Assembly: GCA_050743365.1 (NCBI GenBank)
Contig: JBOGFI010000041.1
Coordinates: forward strand, 1-17,043
From: JBOGFI01 sp050743365
GTDB lineage: Bacteria; Actinomycetota; Acidimicrobiia; IMCC26256; JACDBD01
Length of the DNA: 17,043 nucleotides
Direction of reading: 5' to 3'
Part shown: piece by piece, positions 1-5,685 of the stretch
Layout: each line of letters begins with the position of its first letter
How positions within the stretch are numbered: position 1 is the stretch's first letter
The notes under the pieces: generated by a model
Database searches by the model: none
The model's input: only the letters and a program-made list of their open reading frames with translations
Told to the model about the DNA's origin: nothing
Program-made: the position numbers and the translations under genes

Positions 1-1
1 G

Positions 2-292
2 GGCAGTCTGCTGCTCGGGCTGGGAGCGGCCGCCCTGCTGCTCGCGCTGATGGCGGTCATCGGTTTCAATGTGCTGCGCGACCGCGGCGACGGCGACTCG
101 GAGCCGTCGCCCACGTCGACCACCGAGGCGCCGGGCACGACGACCGAGACCGCACCGGCGACGACCGCTCCACCGGCCACGACCACGGTTCCCCCCACCA
201 CCACGACGGTCCCCGTCACCCAGCCCGACAACGAGGGGCCGGGCGGTGGGGACGGCGGCGGCCCCGGCCCGACAGCCTCGGTCCCGGAGTAG
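2..292 (+). CDS. C-terminal part of a membrane protein with Thr/Pro-rich tail (5' partial)
   Basis: The reading frame is open from the first bases of the window, so the N-terminus lies outside. The visible 96 residues begin with a hydrophobic stretch of about 25 residues (LLLGLGAAALLLALMAVIGF), which should be a transmembrane helix. A short charged turn (RDRGDGD) follows, then about 45 residues made almost only of Thr, Pro, Ala and Val, and a Gly-rich end. Such tails are common outside the membrane in actinobacterial single-pass proteins, where they act as flexible wall-spanning linkers. With only the tail visible the function cannot be named; a Ser/Thr kinase, a transpeptidase or an anchored hypothetical protein are all possible. 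The stop is 3 nt from the end of the convergent hydrolase gene. Confidence 0.6.
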   Translation, partial: GSLLLGLGAAALLLALMAVIGFNVLRDRGDGDSEPSPTSTTEAPGTTTETAPATTAPPATTTVPPTTTTVPVTQPDNEGPGGGDGGGPGPTASVPE

Positions 293-295
293 CGC

Positions 296-1012
296 CTACT
301 CGCCGCCTGAAATCAGATGCTCGGCCAGGAAGGCGGCCGTGCGGTCCCACGCCGCCGCCGCGGCCTCGGGCGAGTGCCAGGGAGCGTGGGGGTTGTCGAA
401 CGCGTGGCCCGCGTCCTCGTAGATCACGACCTCGACGTTGGGTTTGGTCTCGAGCGCCTGGCGGATCGTCGTCACCGCCTCGAGGGGCACGAAGAGGTCG
501 TCGGTGCCGAAGTGCACGAGCGTCGGGCAGTCGAGGGTGGCCGCCCGGTCGAGCATCGCGTCGATCCCCACGCCGTAGTAGGAGACGGCACAGTCGGGGT
601 CGCCATCGCACGCCACGCGGTAGGCGAGCAGCCCACCGAAGCAGAACCCGATCACGCCGGCCTTTCCCGTCACCTCGGGCAGCCCGCGGACGCAGGCGAG
701 CGCGTCGGTCATATCGCGCGCGCCCGCTTCCCCATCGAAGGCCGCCAGCAGCTCCCCCGCCCGCGCCATCCCGGCCTCGTCGTGGGGCAGCTCGACGTTG
801 CGCTCGAGGCGCCAGTACACGTCGGGTGCGAGGACGACGTACCCCAGCTCCGCCAGCCGCGCGGCGACGCGGCGCAGGTAGTCGTTGACACCGAGCGCCT
901 CGGGGAGGAGGAGCAGACCCGGGCCCGACCCGGCGGCGGGCAACGTCAGGTGGGCGTCGAACTCGTCGTCGTCGCGCGACGGGATGCGGCGGGTCGCGGT
1001 GGTGAAGATCAC
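296..1012 (-). CDS. Dienelactone hydrolase family protein
   Basis: An alpha/beta hydrolase of 238 residues, the usual length for the family. The catalytic triad is visible: Cys124 in the nucleophile elbow GFCFGG, Asp171 or Asp172 in GTDDLFVP, and His203 in GHAFDN. Spacing is almost identical to Pseudomonas dienelactone hydrolase (Cys123/Asp171/His202, from memory), including the Glu38 region (PEALG) that holds the resting cysteine. The family hydrolyses lactone or ester bonds, classically dienelactone in chloroaromatic breakdown, but most genomic members have unknown substrates. No signal peptide is seen, so it should be cytoplasmic. The start is GTG with no clear Shine-Dalgarno sequence. It lies 7 nt behind the small membrane protein gene and is probably the last gene of a three-gene minus-strand run. 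Confidence 0.9.
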   Translation of the reverse strand: MIFTTATRRIPSRDDDEFDAHLTLPAAGSGPGLLLLPEALGVNDYLRRVAARLAELGYVVLAPDVYWRLERNVELPHDEAGMARAGELLAAFDGEAGARDMTDALACVRGLPEVTGKAGVIGFCFGGLLAYRVACDGDPDCAVSYYGVGIDAMLDRAATLDCPTLVHFGTDDLFVPLEAVTTIRQALETKPNVEVVIYEDAGHAFDNPHAPWHSPEAAAAAWDRTAAFLAEHLISGGE

Positions 1013-1019
1013 CCCGGGG

Positions 1020-1160
1020 CTAGGGCGGGCTCCCAGCGCGTCGCTCGGCGTCGTCGGTGAGCACCCACCCCACGAGCGCGCTCCAGACGGCGCCGGCGAG
1101 CATCACCGCGACCGGTACGACGATGACCATGGCGATCACGATCAGCACGGCACCGAACAC
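1020..1160 (-). CDS. Small single-pass membrane protein (hypothetical)
   Basis: A 46-residue reading frame between the molybdo-hydroxylase and the hydrolase. It holds one strongly hydrophobic segment of roughly 30 residues (VFGAVLIVIAMVIVVPVAVM and onward to WSALVGWVL) and ends in a charged tail, TDDAERRAGSPP. The frame stays open far upstream, but residues before the hydrophobic segment look like antisense translation of the neighbouring gene. A GTG at 1160 is therefore proposed as the start; GTG 1148, GTG 1139 and ATG 1130 are alternatives, and none has a good ribosome site. The hydrophobic helix with an acidic/basic C-tail resembles tiny membrane proteins that are common in Actinomycetota. 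The function is unknown. It fills a gap that otherwise holds no gene, in the same strand and order as its neighbours. Confidence 0.55.
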   Translation of the reverse strand: MFGAVLIVIAMVIVVPVAVMLAGAVWSALVGWVLTDDAERRAGSPP

Positions 1161-1210
1161 GCCCGGGACACTAGCAAGGCCGAGGTGGTTGCGATCGCGA
1201 ACCCCGATGG

Positions 1211-2968
1211 CTAGCGACGGAGACGGCGCGCGACCCGGGTCTCGCGCGCGGGGAACGCCTCGGGTCGCGTACCCTCGGCGTCGGCGAGCGCGTTCCATGC
1301 GGCGGCGGCGACGGCCGCGAACACCGCGTCGGATGCACGCGCCAGCGGCGGGCCCCGGTCGTCCACGACCGTCACGTCGATCGGCGGAGTGTCCTTGGCG
1401 CGGATGACGCCGAACGACCGGATGGTGAGGTCGTGCACCTCGCCCGTGTCGGGCGCCACCGCCAGCCCTTCCGAGAGGACCCACCCCAGGGCCATGTGGA
1501 CGGCGCCGGTGGCGTAGGAGCGCAGGACGACGTCGTCGAGGGGGTCGCCGGCGCAGACACGCACCTCGACACGGGTCAGCGCGCCGGTGGCGGCGTCGAT
1601 TGCCACCCGCGCCCCGGCGACGGCGCCGCTCGGTGCCGGGGCGCAGGTGTCGAGCAGGACCGCAGCCGCGCGGTCGTCGCTCACGAGCAGGGCCCGGTCG
1701 ACGCCGGACTCGGCCAGCGCGCCCTCGACCAGGACGGCGTGCTCGGCCAGGCCGGCGGCGCGCAGATGAGCGGCGGTGCGTGGGCCCGGGACGTCGACCG
1801 GCGTCCACTCGGCCTGCACTCCCGTGCTGTACGGCCACCGCTCGACGGGGGAGAGGAAGGCGAGCGCTCCGTCGCCTGCCACCACCGAGCCGTGGATGAC
1901 GACACCGTCGCCGACGTGCACCGCGCTCGCCGCCATGGGTGATCGCTTCGGGCCGAGGCGCACGACGTCTTCGCGCGACAGCACGACGCGCACGGTGCGC
2001 CCGAGGCGGTCGGCCAGCTCGCGCGCGGCGGCGGGGACCATTGACCTCTCCTTGCCGCCGAAGGCCCCGCCGTTGGCGAGCGGCGTGGCCGGCTCGGCGC
2101 CGGGCACGCACCACGATGCATCCGGTTCCAGGTAGGCGGGCTCGACCCAGCTGGTGGCGAGGCGGACGCCTCCCGGCGGAAGGTCGGGCAGTGGTAACGG
2201 CGGTCGCTCGTCGATGGTGGTGCGGCGGCCCTGCACCTTGGCGGCGCCGGCGCGCGCCTCCAGCACCGACTCCGCCACCACCCATCGCCCGCCCGCGGCC
2301 TCCGTCGCTCCCGCGGCCTCGGAGCACTCAAGTGAAAGCGGGACCGCGACCAGAGCGTCCCGGGAAGCGAGGTCGTCGGCGAACCCGCCGCCCCCCAGGG
2401 GCACGTCGACGCCGACGCGCTGCGCGACCCCGCCCTCGAGCTCGGCTCGGCGCGCCGCGGCATCCAGATCGCGAACGGGCCGATCGCGAGCGGGCAGAGC
2501 GCGAGCGGGGGCCGGCATCGTAGCGTCGCCGAGCGCCTCGTAGACCGTCTGCCACCCGGTGCAGCGGCACAGATGGGCGGCGAGCGCGCGGTCGAGGTCG
2601 GCTCGCGCGGTGCGACCCTTGGCCGCCAGCGCCGCCGCCCGCATCACGATGCCCGGCGTGCAGAACCCGCACTGCGACCCGCCGGTCGCCACGAACGCCT
2701 CGGCGAGCCCGGAACGCGCGTCCGGGGCGAGTCCCTCCACCGTCGTGACCGATCGTCCGGCCACGCGTGCGACCGGAGTGACGCACGCCACACGCGGATC
2801 GCCGTCGACGAGCACGGTGCAGCAGCCACACTGGCCCTGGGGCGCGCAGCCGTCCTTCACCGATGTCAGCGCGAGGCGCTCGCGCAGCACTGACAGCAGC
2901 GACTCACCCGGCTCGGCGTCGACCTCGACGGCACCGCCGTTGCACACGAAGCCGACCCGATCCGACAT
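1211..2968 (-). CDS. Fused [2Fe-2S] / molybdopterin-binding hydroxylase, shortened (xanthine dehydrogenase family)
   Basis: A 585-residue fusion of the small and large subunits of xanthine-dehydrogenase-type molybdenum hydroxylases. Residues 1-75 are a plant-type ferredoxin domain with Cys41, Cys47, Cys50 and Cys62 (CAPQGQCGCC). Residues 80-150 are the second [2Fe-2S] domain with Cys100-x2-Cys103 and Cys134-x-Cys136 (CGFC, HLCRC). The rest is a molybdopterin-binding large subunit, recognisable by YLEPDA (279-284), FGGKE (303-307) and a typical C-terminal helix. That part is only about 400 residues, against 700 or more in normal large subunits. Most of the N-terminal hammerhead is gone, and by eye the catalytic Glu motif GVGE aligns with RASD (Asp547). 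There is no FAD subunit in the window. ATG 2968 is chosen because GGGAGG sits 5 nt upstream; a GTG at 2974 abuts the ribosome site. It may be a specialised or degenerate member. Confidence 0.8.
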   Translation of the reverse strand: MSDRVGFVCNGGAVEVDAEPGESLLSVLRERLALTSVKDGCAPQGQCGCCTVLVDGDPRVACVTPVARVAGRSVTTVEGLAPDARSGLAEAFVATGGSQCGFCTPGIVMRAAALAAKGRTARADLDRALAAHLCRCTGWQTVYEALGDATMPAPARALPARDRPVRDLDAAARRAELEGGVAQRVGVDVPLGGGGFADDLASRDALVAVPLSLECSEAAGATEAAGGRWVVAESVLEARAGAAKVQGRRTTIDERPPLPLPDLPPGGVRLATSWVEPAYLEPDASWCVPGAEPATPLANGGAFGGKERSMVPAAARELADRLGRTVRVVLSREDVVRLGPKRSPMAASAVHVGDGVVIHGSVVAGDGALAFLSPVERWPYSTGVQAEWTPVDVPGPRTAAHLRAAGLAEHAVLVEGALAESGVDRALLVSDDRAAAVLLDTCAPAPSGAVAGARVAIDAATGALTRVEVRVCAGDPLDDVVLRSYATGAVHMALGWVLSEGLAVAPDTGEVHDLTIRSFGVIRAKDTPPIDVTVVDDRGPPLARASDAVFAAVAAAAWNALADAEGTRPEAFPARETRVARRLRR

Positions 2969-2996
2969 CGACACCTCCCTCGGGCAGGATAGGAGC

Positions 2997-3881
2997 GTGC
3001 GGTCGAGCCCACCGTCGCGCCGCTCGTTCCTCGCCGCCGCGGGCGGACTGCTCGTCGCCGCGGCCTGCGGCGGGTCGAGAGAGACGAGCGGCGCGCGCGA
3101 GGGGTCCGATGACGACCATCACGCCCCGATCCCGCAGGGCGAGGGCCTGTCGGCGCTGCTGCTCGCCACCGACGTCTACGCCTCGCCTGCGCCGCAGCGG
3201 TTCATCTTCGCCCTGGCCGAGGGCGGCGACTACGCGTCGGGCCCACCGGCGACGATCGCGTTCTCGCCGCGTGGCGGCACGCTCGGCGACCCGATCGGCA
3301 CCGAGCTCCACACCGCCGGCCTGCCCGAGGGACGCGGGATCTACGCGGTCGAGGCGACGTTCCCGGAGCCGGGCGTGTGGATCGGTCGAGTCGAGGCTGA
3401 CGGCGATCGTGCCGAGCTCGCGTTCGAAGTGGCGGGGCAGCCCACCGCGCCCGTGCCCGGCCGGCCCGCGCCCCGAGCCCCCTCCCCCACCGTCGCCGAC
3501 CCCATGGGTGTCGACCCGCTTTGTACCCGCGACCCCGACTGCTCGCTGCACGAAGCGTCACTCGACGCGCTCGTGGGCGCCGGCAAGCCGGTCGCGGCCT
3601 TGTTCGCGACCCCGGCCCGCTGCCAGTCGCAGTACTGCGGGCCCGTCCTCGACGAGCTCCTGACGCTCGTCGACCGGTACCGCGACCAGATCGCCTTCGT
3701 TCACGTCGAGATCTTCCGCGCCGATACCGGCACCGACATCGTGTCGACGGTGGAGGCGTGGAGCCTCGCGACCGAACCATGGCTGTTCGGCGTCGACGCG
3801 ACCGGCACGGTCGTCTCGCGTCTCGACGGCGCCTTCGGCGGCGACGAGATGGAACGCCTGCTCGACTCGCTGGCCGGCTGA
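2997..3881 (+). CDS. Tat-exported lipoprotein with thioredoxin-like domain
   Basis: 294 residues with a textbook twin-arginine signal, SRRSFL at residues 7-12. A hydrophobic stretch ending in a lipobox-like VAAAC follows, with Cys24 as the likely lipidated residue. A His/Asp-rich linker (DDDHHAP) leads into a beta-rich domain at about 50-148, a Pro-rich hinge at 149-166, and a C-terminal thioredoxin-like fold at about 185-294. That fold has ALFATPARC near its start, a cis-Pro-like TEPW at 259-262, and a Cys209-x4-Cys214 pair instead of the usual CxxC. Cys176 and Cys182 form another nearby pair. It probably works outside the membrane in thiol or metal handling; the substrate is unknown. GTG 2997 is preceded closely by AGGATAGGAG. 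It diverges from the molybdo-hydroxylase gene with only 28 nt between starts, so co-regulation is plausible. SCO1-like copper chaperones are another possibility, because of the spaced cysteines. Confidence 0.75.
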   Translation: MRSSPPSRRSFLAAAGGLLVAAACGGSRETSGAREGSDDDHHAPIPQGEGLSALLLATDVYASPAPQRFIFALAEGGDYASGPPATIAFSPRGGTLGDPIGTELHTAGLPEGRGIYAVEATFPEPGVWIGRVEADGDRAELAFEVAGQPTAPVPGRPAPRAPSPTVADPMGVDPLCTRDPDCSLHEASLDALVGAGKPVAALFATPARCQSQYCGPVLDELLTLVDRYRDQIAFVHVEIFRADTGTDIVSTVEAWSLATEPWLFGVDATGTVVSRLDGAFGGDEMERLLDSLAG

Positions 3882-3896
3882 CCAGCCGGTGGCTGA

Positions 3897-4454
3897 CTAA
3901 CGGCGGCGGCGCTTCGCGGTGCGCTTCTTCGCCGCCTTGCGCGCCGGCTTACGAGCAGTGGAGCGCTTCTTGGCCCGCTTGGCCGGCTTCCTGGTGGTCC
4001 GCCGCTTCGTCGCCCGCTTGGCCGCCTTCTTCCTGGTCGCCTGGCGCTTGGTGGCCTTCCGCTTGGCGGTGCGCTTGGTGGCCTTCCGCTTCGCCGGGCG
4101 CTTCTTCGCCGCTTTGCGCGCGGGCGCCTTCTTCCGCTTGGCCGCCTTCTTCGCCGCCTTTCGCGCCGGCGCCTTCCTGCGCTTGACCGCCTTCTTGCGC
4201 GCCGGCGCCTTCCTGCGCTTGGCCGCCTTCTTCGCCGCCTTTCTCTTGGCCGGGCGCTTCTTGGCGGGCTTGCGGGCAGCCGGCTTCGCGGGAGCGGCCG
4301 GCGCCGCGGGAGCGGGCTCGGCGTCCGACTCCCACGGTCGGCGCTCGAACGGCGGGGGCGGGGAGGATGGCGGCGACGCCGGGGGCGGCCAGGGGCCTCC
4401 CCCCGAGTCGCCGGTCCCTCCGGGTCCGGACGTGGGCGGCCAGTTGGGTGTCAT
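3897..4454 (-). CDS. Lys/Arg/Ala-rich histone H1-like protein
   Basis: 185 residues in two parts. Residues 1-50 are Pro/Gly/Ser-rich and acidic or neutral (WPPPASPPSSPPPP). Residues 57-185 consist almost only of Lys, Arg and Ala in AAKKAAKR, KAPARK and AKRKATKR repeats, ending in RRRR. Such tails bind DNA or RNA non-specifically. In actinobacteria they are usually attached to an HU domain, but no HU fold is present here. ATG 4454 is chosen because GGGAGG lies 5 nt upstream; the open frame continues to 4529 without another good ribosome site. The DNA repeats are real: 23 identical bases recur 36 nt apart (4163 and 4199), and 28 bases recur 81 nt apart (4135 and 4216), so the length probably varies between strains. 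It may be a nucleoid-compacting or rRNA-binding protein; that role is inferred from composition alone. Confidence 0.75.
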   Translation of the reverse strand: MTPNWPPTSGPGGTGDSGGGPWPPPASPPSSPPPPFERRPWESDAEPAPAAPAAPAKPAARKPAKKRPAKRKAAKKAAKRRKAPARKKAVKRRKAPARKAAKKAAKRKKAPARKAAKKRPAKRKATKRTAKRKATKRQATRKKAAKRATKRRTTRKPAKRAKKRSTARKPARKAAKKRTAKRRRR

Positions 4455-4595
4455 CGCTACCTCCCTCGGCGAGCGCCTCGTCGTGTCGTCGGGGACGAGA
4501 TGAGTGTTCCCGAAACGCGCGCTATCCAATGCCCCGTAAGGGAGACTCTTGCACGAACAGCCCCCGAATGCGAGGGGCGCGAGGGCGTCAGTCGG
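4455..4595. other. Intergenic region between erpA and the histone-like gene
   Basis: 141 nt between two minus-strand genes. It holds the ribosome site of the histone-like gene at its left end and a weak GC hairpin near 4560-4578 just after the erpA stop. The middle is the least GC-rich part. Read on the minus strand it contains a possible -10 (TTGGAT, about 4526-4531), but no convincing -35 element. A promoter for the histone-like gene probably lies here; I cannot fix it. Confidence 0.4.
4560..4578 (-). terminator. Weak hairpin downstream of erpA
   Basis: GCCCC at 4560-4564 can pair with GGGGC at 4574-4578 around a 9-nt loop, 18 nt past the erpA stop codon. There is no T-run after it, so at best it is a weak or Rho-assisted terminator. 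Confidence 0.25.
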
Positions 4596-4916
4596 TCAGG
4601 AGAACGACTGCCCGCAGCCGCAGGTGCGACTCACGTTGGGGTTGTTGATGGTGAAGCCGGCGCCCTGGAGCCCGTCCTTGTAGTCGAGGGAGGCGCCCGT
4701 CAGGTGCTGCGAGCTCGCCGGGTCGACCACGATCTTCACTCCGCCCTGGTCCGACGCCAGGTCGTCAGCGGCCACATCGGTGTCGAAGAACATCTCGTAG
4801 CTGAGGCCCGAGCAGCCGCCCGGGCGCACGGCGACCCGGAGCACGAGCTCGGGGTTGCCCTCGGCCTCGATGAGCTCCTTCACCTTGATCGAAGCGGTGT
4901 CGGTCAGTGTGAGCAT
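4596..4916 (-). CDS. erpA: A-type iron-sulfur carrier (ErpA/IscA/HesB family)
   Basis: 106 residues, the normal length for an A-type carrier. The three conserved cluster-binding cysteines are in place: Cys35 in PGGCSGLSYEM, and Cys99 and Cys101 in the C-terminal TCGCGQSF. The family receives [2Fe-2S] or [4Fe-4S] clusters from a scaffold and passes them to apo-enzymes in the cytoplasm. ErpA and IscA cannot be told apart by motif alone; ErpA is the usual actinobacterial assignment, since most lack an isc operon. ATG 4916 follows a clear GGGAGAGGA site. It starts 16 nt after the SufR-like regulator gene on the same strand, so the two are probably co-transcribed, and the Mrp carrier gene lies just beyond. 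This clusters three Fe-S assembly or sensing genes. Confidence 0.93.
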   Translation of the reverse strand: MLTLTDTASIKVKELIEAEGNPELVLRVAVRPGGCSGLSYEMFFDTDVAADDLASDQGGVKIVVDPASSQHLTGASLDYKDGLQGAGFTINNPNVSRTCGCGQSFS

Positions 4917-4932
4917 GTCCTCTCCCGGCTCC

Positions 4933-5610
4933 TCAGCGTGCGTCGTCAGCGTACCCGACCGATACGGTCACATGGCACGGCTCGTGGTCGTACAACGTGG
5001 CGAACTCCTCCACTCTTCCCCCGCCGACCTGGTCGACCACGCCCTCGCACAGGCCCCGGTGCAGGTTGCACACCAGCTCGGGGTAGGCCTCGGCGAGCTC
5101 CCGGAACGGGCAGTGCAGGAAGTGGATGCGATCGGCGCCCTCGTACTCGCCGTCGGCGGCCTCGGCCGCGGGCTCGAAGCCGAGCCGGCCCAGCTCCCCC
5201 TCGAGGGCCTTGACACAGCTGCGGCTGCGGGTGCGCTTGGCAGCCTCGACGCCCCAGGCGTGGCCGGTGTCGGCAGCGTCGTCGACGCCGGCTCCGACCT
5301 GCTCGGCCAGGGCCGCCAGGAGCCCGGCGAGCAGGGCGTGGGCAGGTGGGTCGAACCCCAGGCTGGGGGCGCCGCCGGCGAGGAAGTAGAGGTGCTGGGG
5401 TCGCCCCACCGTTCCGCGGTGGACCGGCTCCGCGTCGACGAGGCCCGCTTCGCGCAGCCGCTCGAGGTGGAGACGCACGGTGTTGGCGTGTAGGCCGAGC
5501 CGGTCGGCGAGATCGTGGGCCGAGAGCGCCGCGGTCGACGTGGCCAGCTCCCGGTAGAGCGCGAAGCGGGTCTCGTCACCCAGCGCCTTCAGCATCGTGA
5601 GTTGATCCAT
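4933..5610 (-). CDS. SufR-like winged-helix regulator with C-terminal cysteine cluster
   Basis: 225 residues. Residues 1-80 form an ArsR/DeoR-type winged helix, with the recognition region near LADRLGLHANTVRLHLERL and a wing at GTVGRPQHLYFL. The C-terminal domain carries Cys167 (HCPF), Cys181, Cys188 and Cys212 in the pattern FLHCPFRELAEAYPELVCNL and YDHEPCHV. This resembles the Fe-S binding end of SufR-type repressors (COG2345 group), although the spacing here (x13, x6, x23) differs from the cyanobacterial SufR spacing I remember (x12, x13, x14). It probably senses cluster status and represses Fe-S assembly genes; an alternative is a different ligand with zinc-bound cysteines. ATG 5610 has GGAGG 7 nt upstream. 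It diverges from mrp and precedes erpA. A perfect palindrome overlaps its own start codon, which suggests autoregulation. Confidence 0.82.
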   Translation of the reverse strand: MDQLTMLKALGDETRFALYRELATSTAALSAHDLADRLGLHANTVRLHLERLREAGLVDAEPVHRGTVGRPQHLYFLAGGAPSLGFDPPAHALLAGLLAALAEQVGAGVDDAADTGHAWGVEAAKRTRSRSCVKALEGELGRLGFEPAAEAADGEYEGADRIHFLHCPFRELAEAYPELVCNLHRGLCEGVVDQVGGGRVEEFATLYDHEPCHVTVSVGYADDAR

Positions 5611-5614
5611 CAAC
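5601..5614. promoter_or_regulatory. Palindrome over the regulator start codon (candidate operator)
   Basis: GTTGATCCATCAAC is a perfect 6-bp inverted repeat with a 2-bp centre, and it includes the ATG of the SufR-like gene. SufR sites described in cyanobacteria have CAAC-N6-GTTG; here the half-sites are in the opposite order. An operator for autoregulation is plausible, but chance arising from the coding sequence is not excluded. Confidence 0.4.
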
Positions 5615-5626
5615 TCGCCTCCACGC

Positions 5627-5655
5627 TTGACCGTACCTCCGGGTGGGCATATTTT
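5627..5655 (+). promoter_or_regulatory. Predicted sigma-70-type promoter of mrp
   Basis: TTGACC (5627-5632), a 17-nt spacer and TATTTT (5650-5655) make a good housekeeping promoter match inside an unusually AT-rich patch of this high-GC window. Transcription would start near 5662, giving a leader of about 24 nt before the mrp ATG. Confidence 0.65.
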
Positions 5656-5658
5656 CAA
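5630..5658 (-). promoter_or_regulatory. Predicted promoter of the SufR-like regulator
   Basis: On the minus strand, TTGAAA (5658-5653), a 17-nt spacer and TACGGT (5635-5630) match the same consensus. It lies almost exactly on top of the mrp promoter, in the opposite direction, so polymerase could occupy only one at a time. The leader would be about 14 nt. Confidence 0.5.
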
Positions 5659-5685
5659 GGCGAACCCTGGTTTTATTGGTGATCT

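Noticed and set aside
1211..2968. The molybdo-hydroxylase as the selenoprotein served by SelA/SelB
   Set aside because: It has no in-frame TGA before its stop, and selenium in this enzyme class, where present, is a labile ligand not inserted as selenocysteine.
3897..4454. Tandem repeats as a CRISPR or minisatellite array
   Set aside because: The repeats are in frame, encode Lys/Ala motifs and have no unique spacers of constant length; they are part of a coding sequence.
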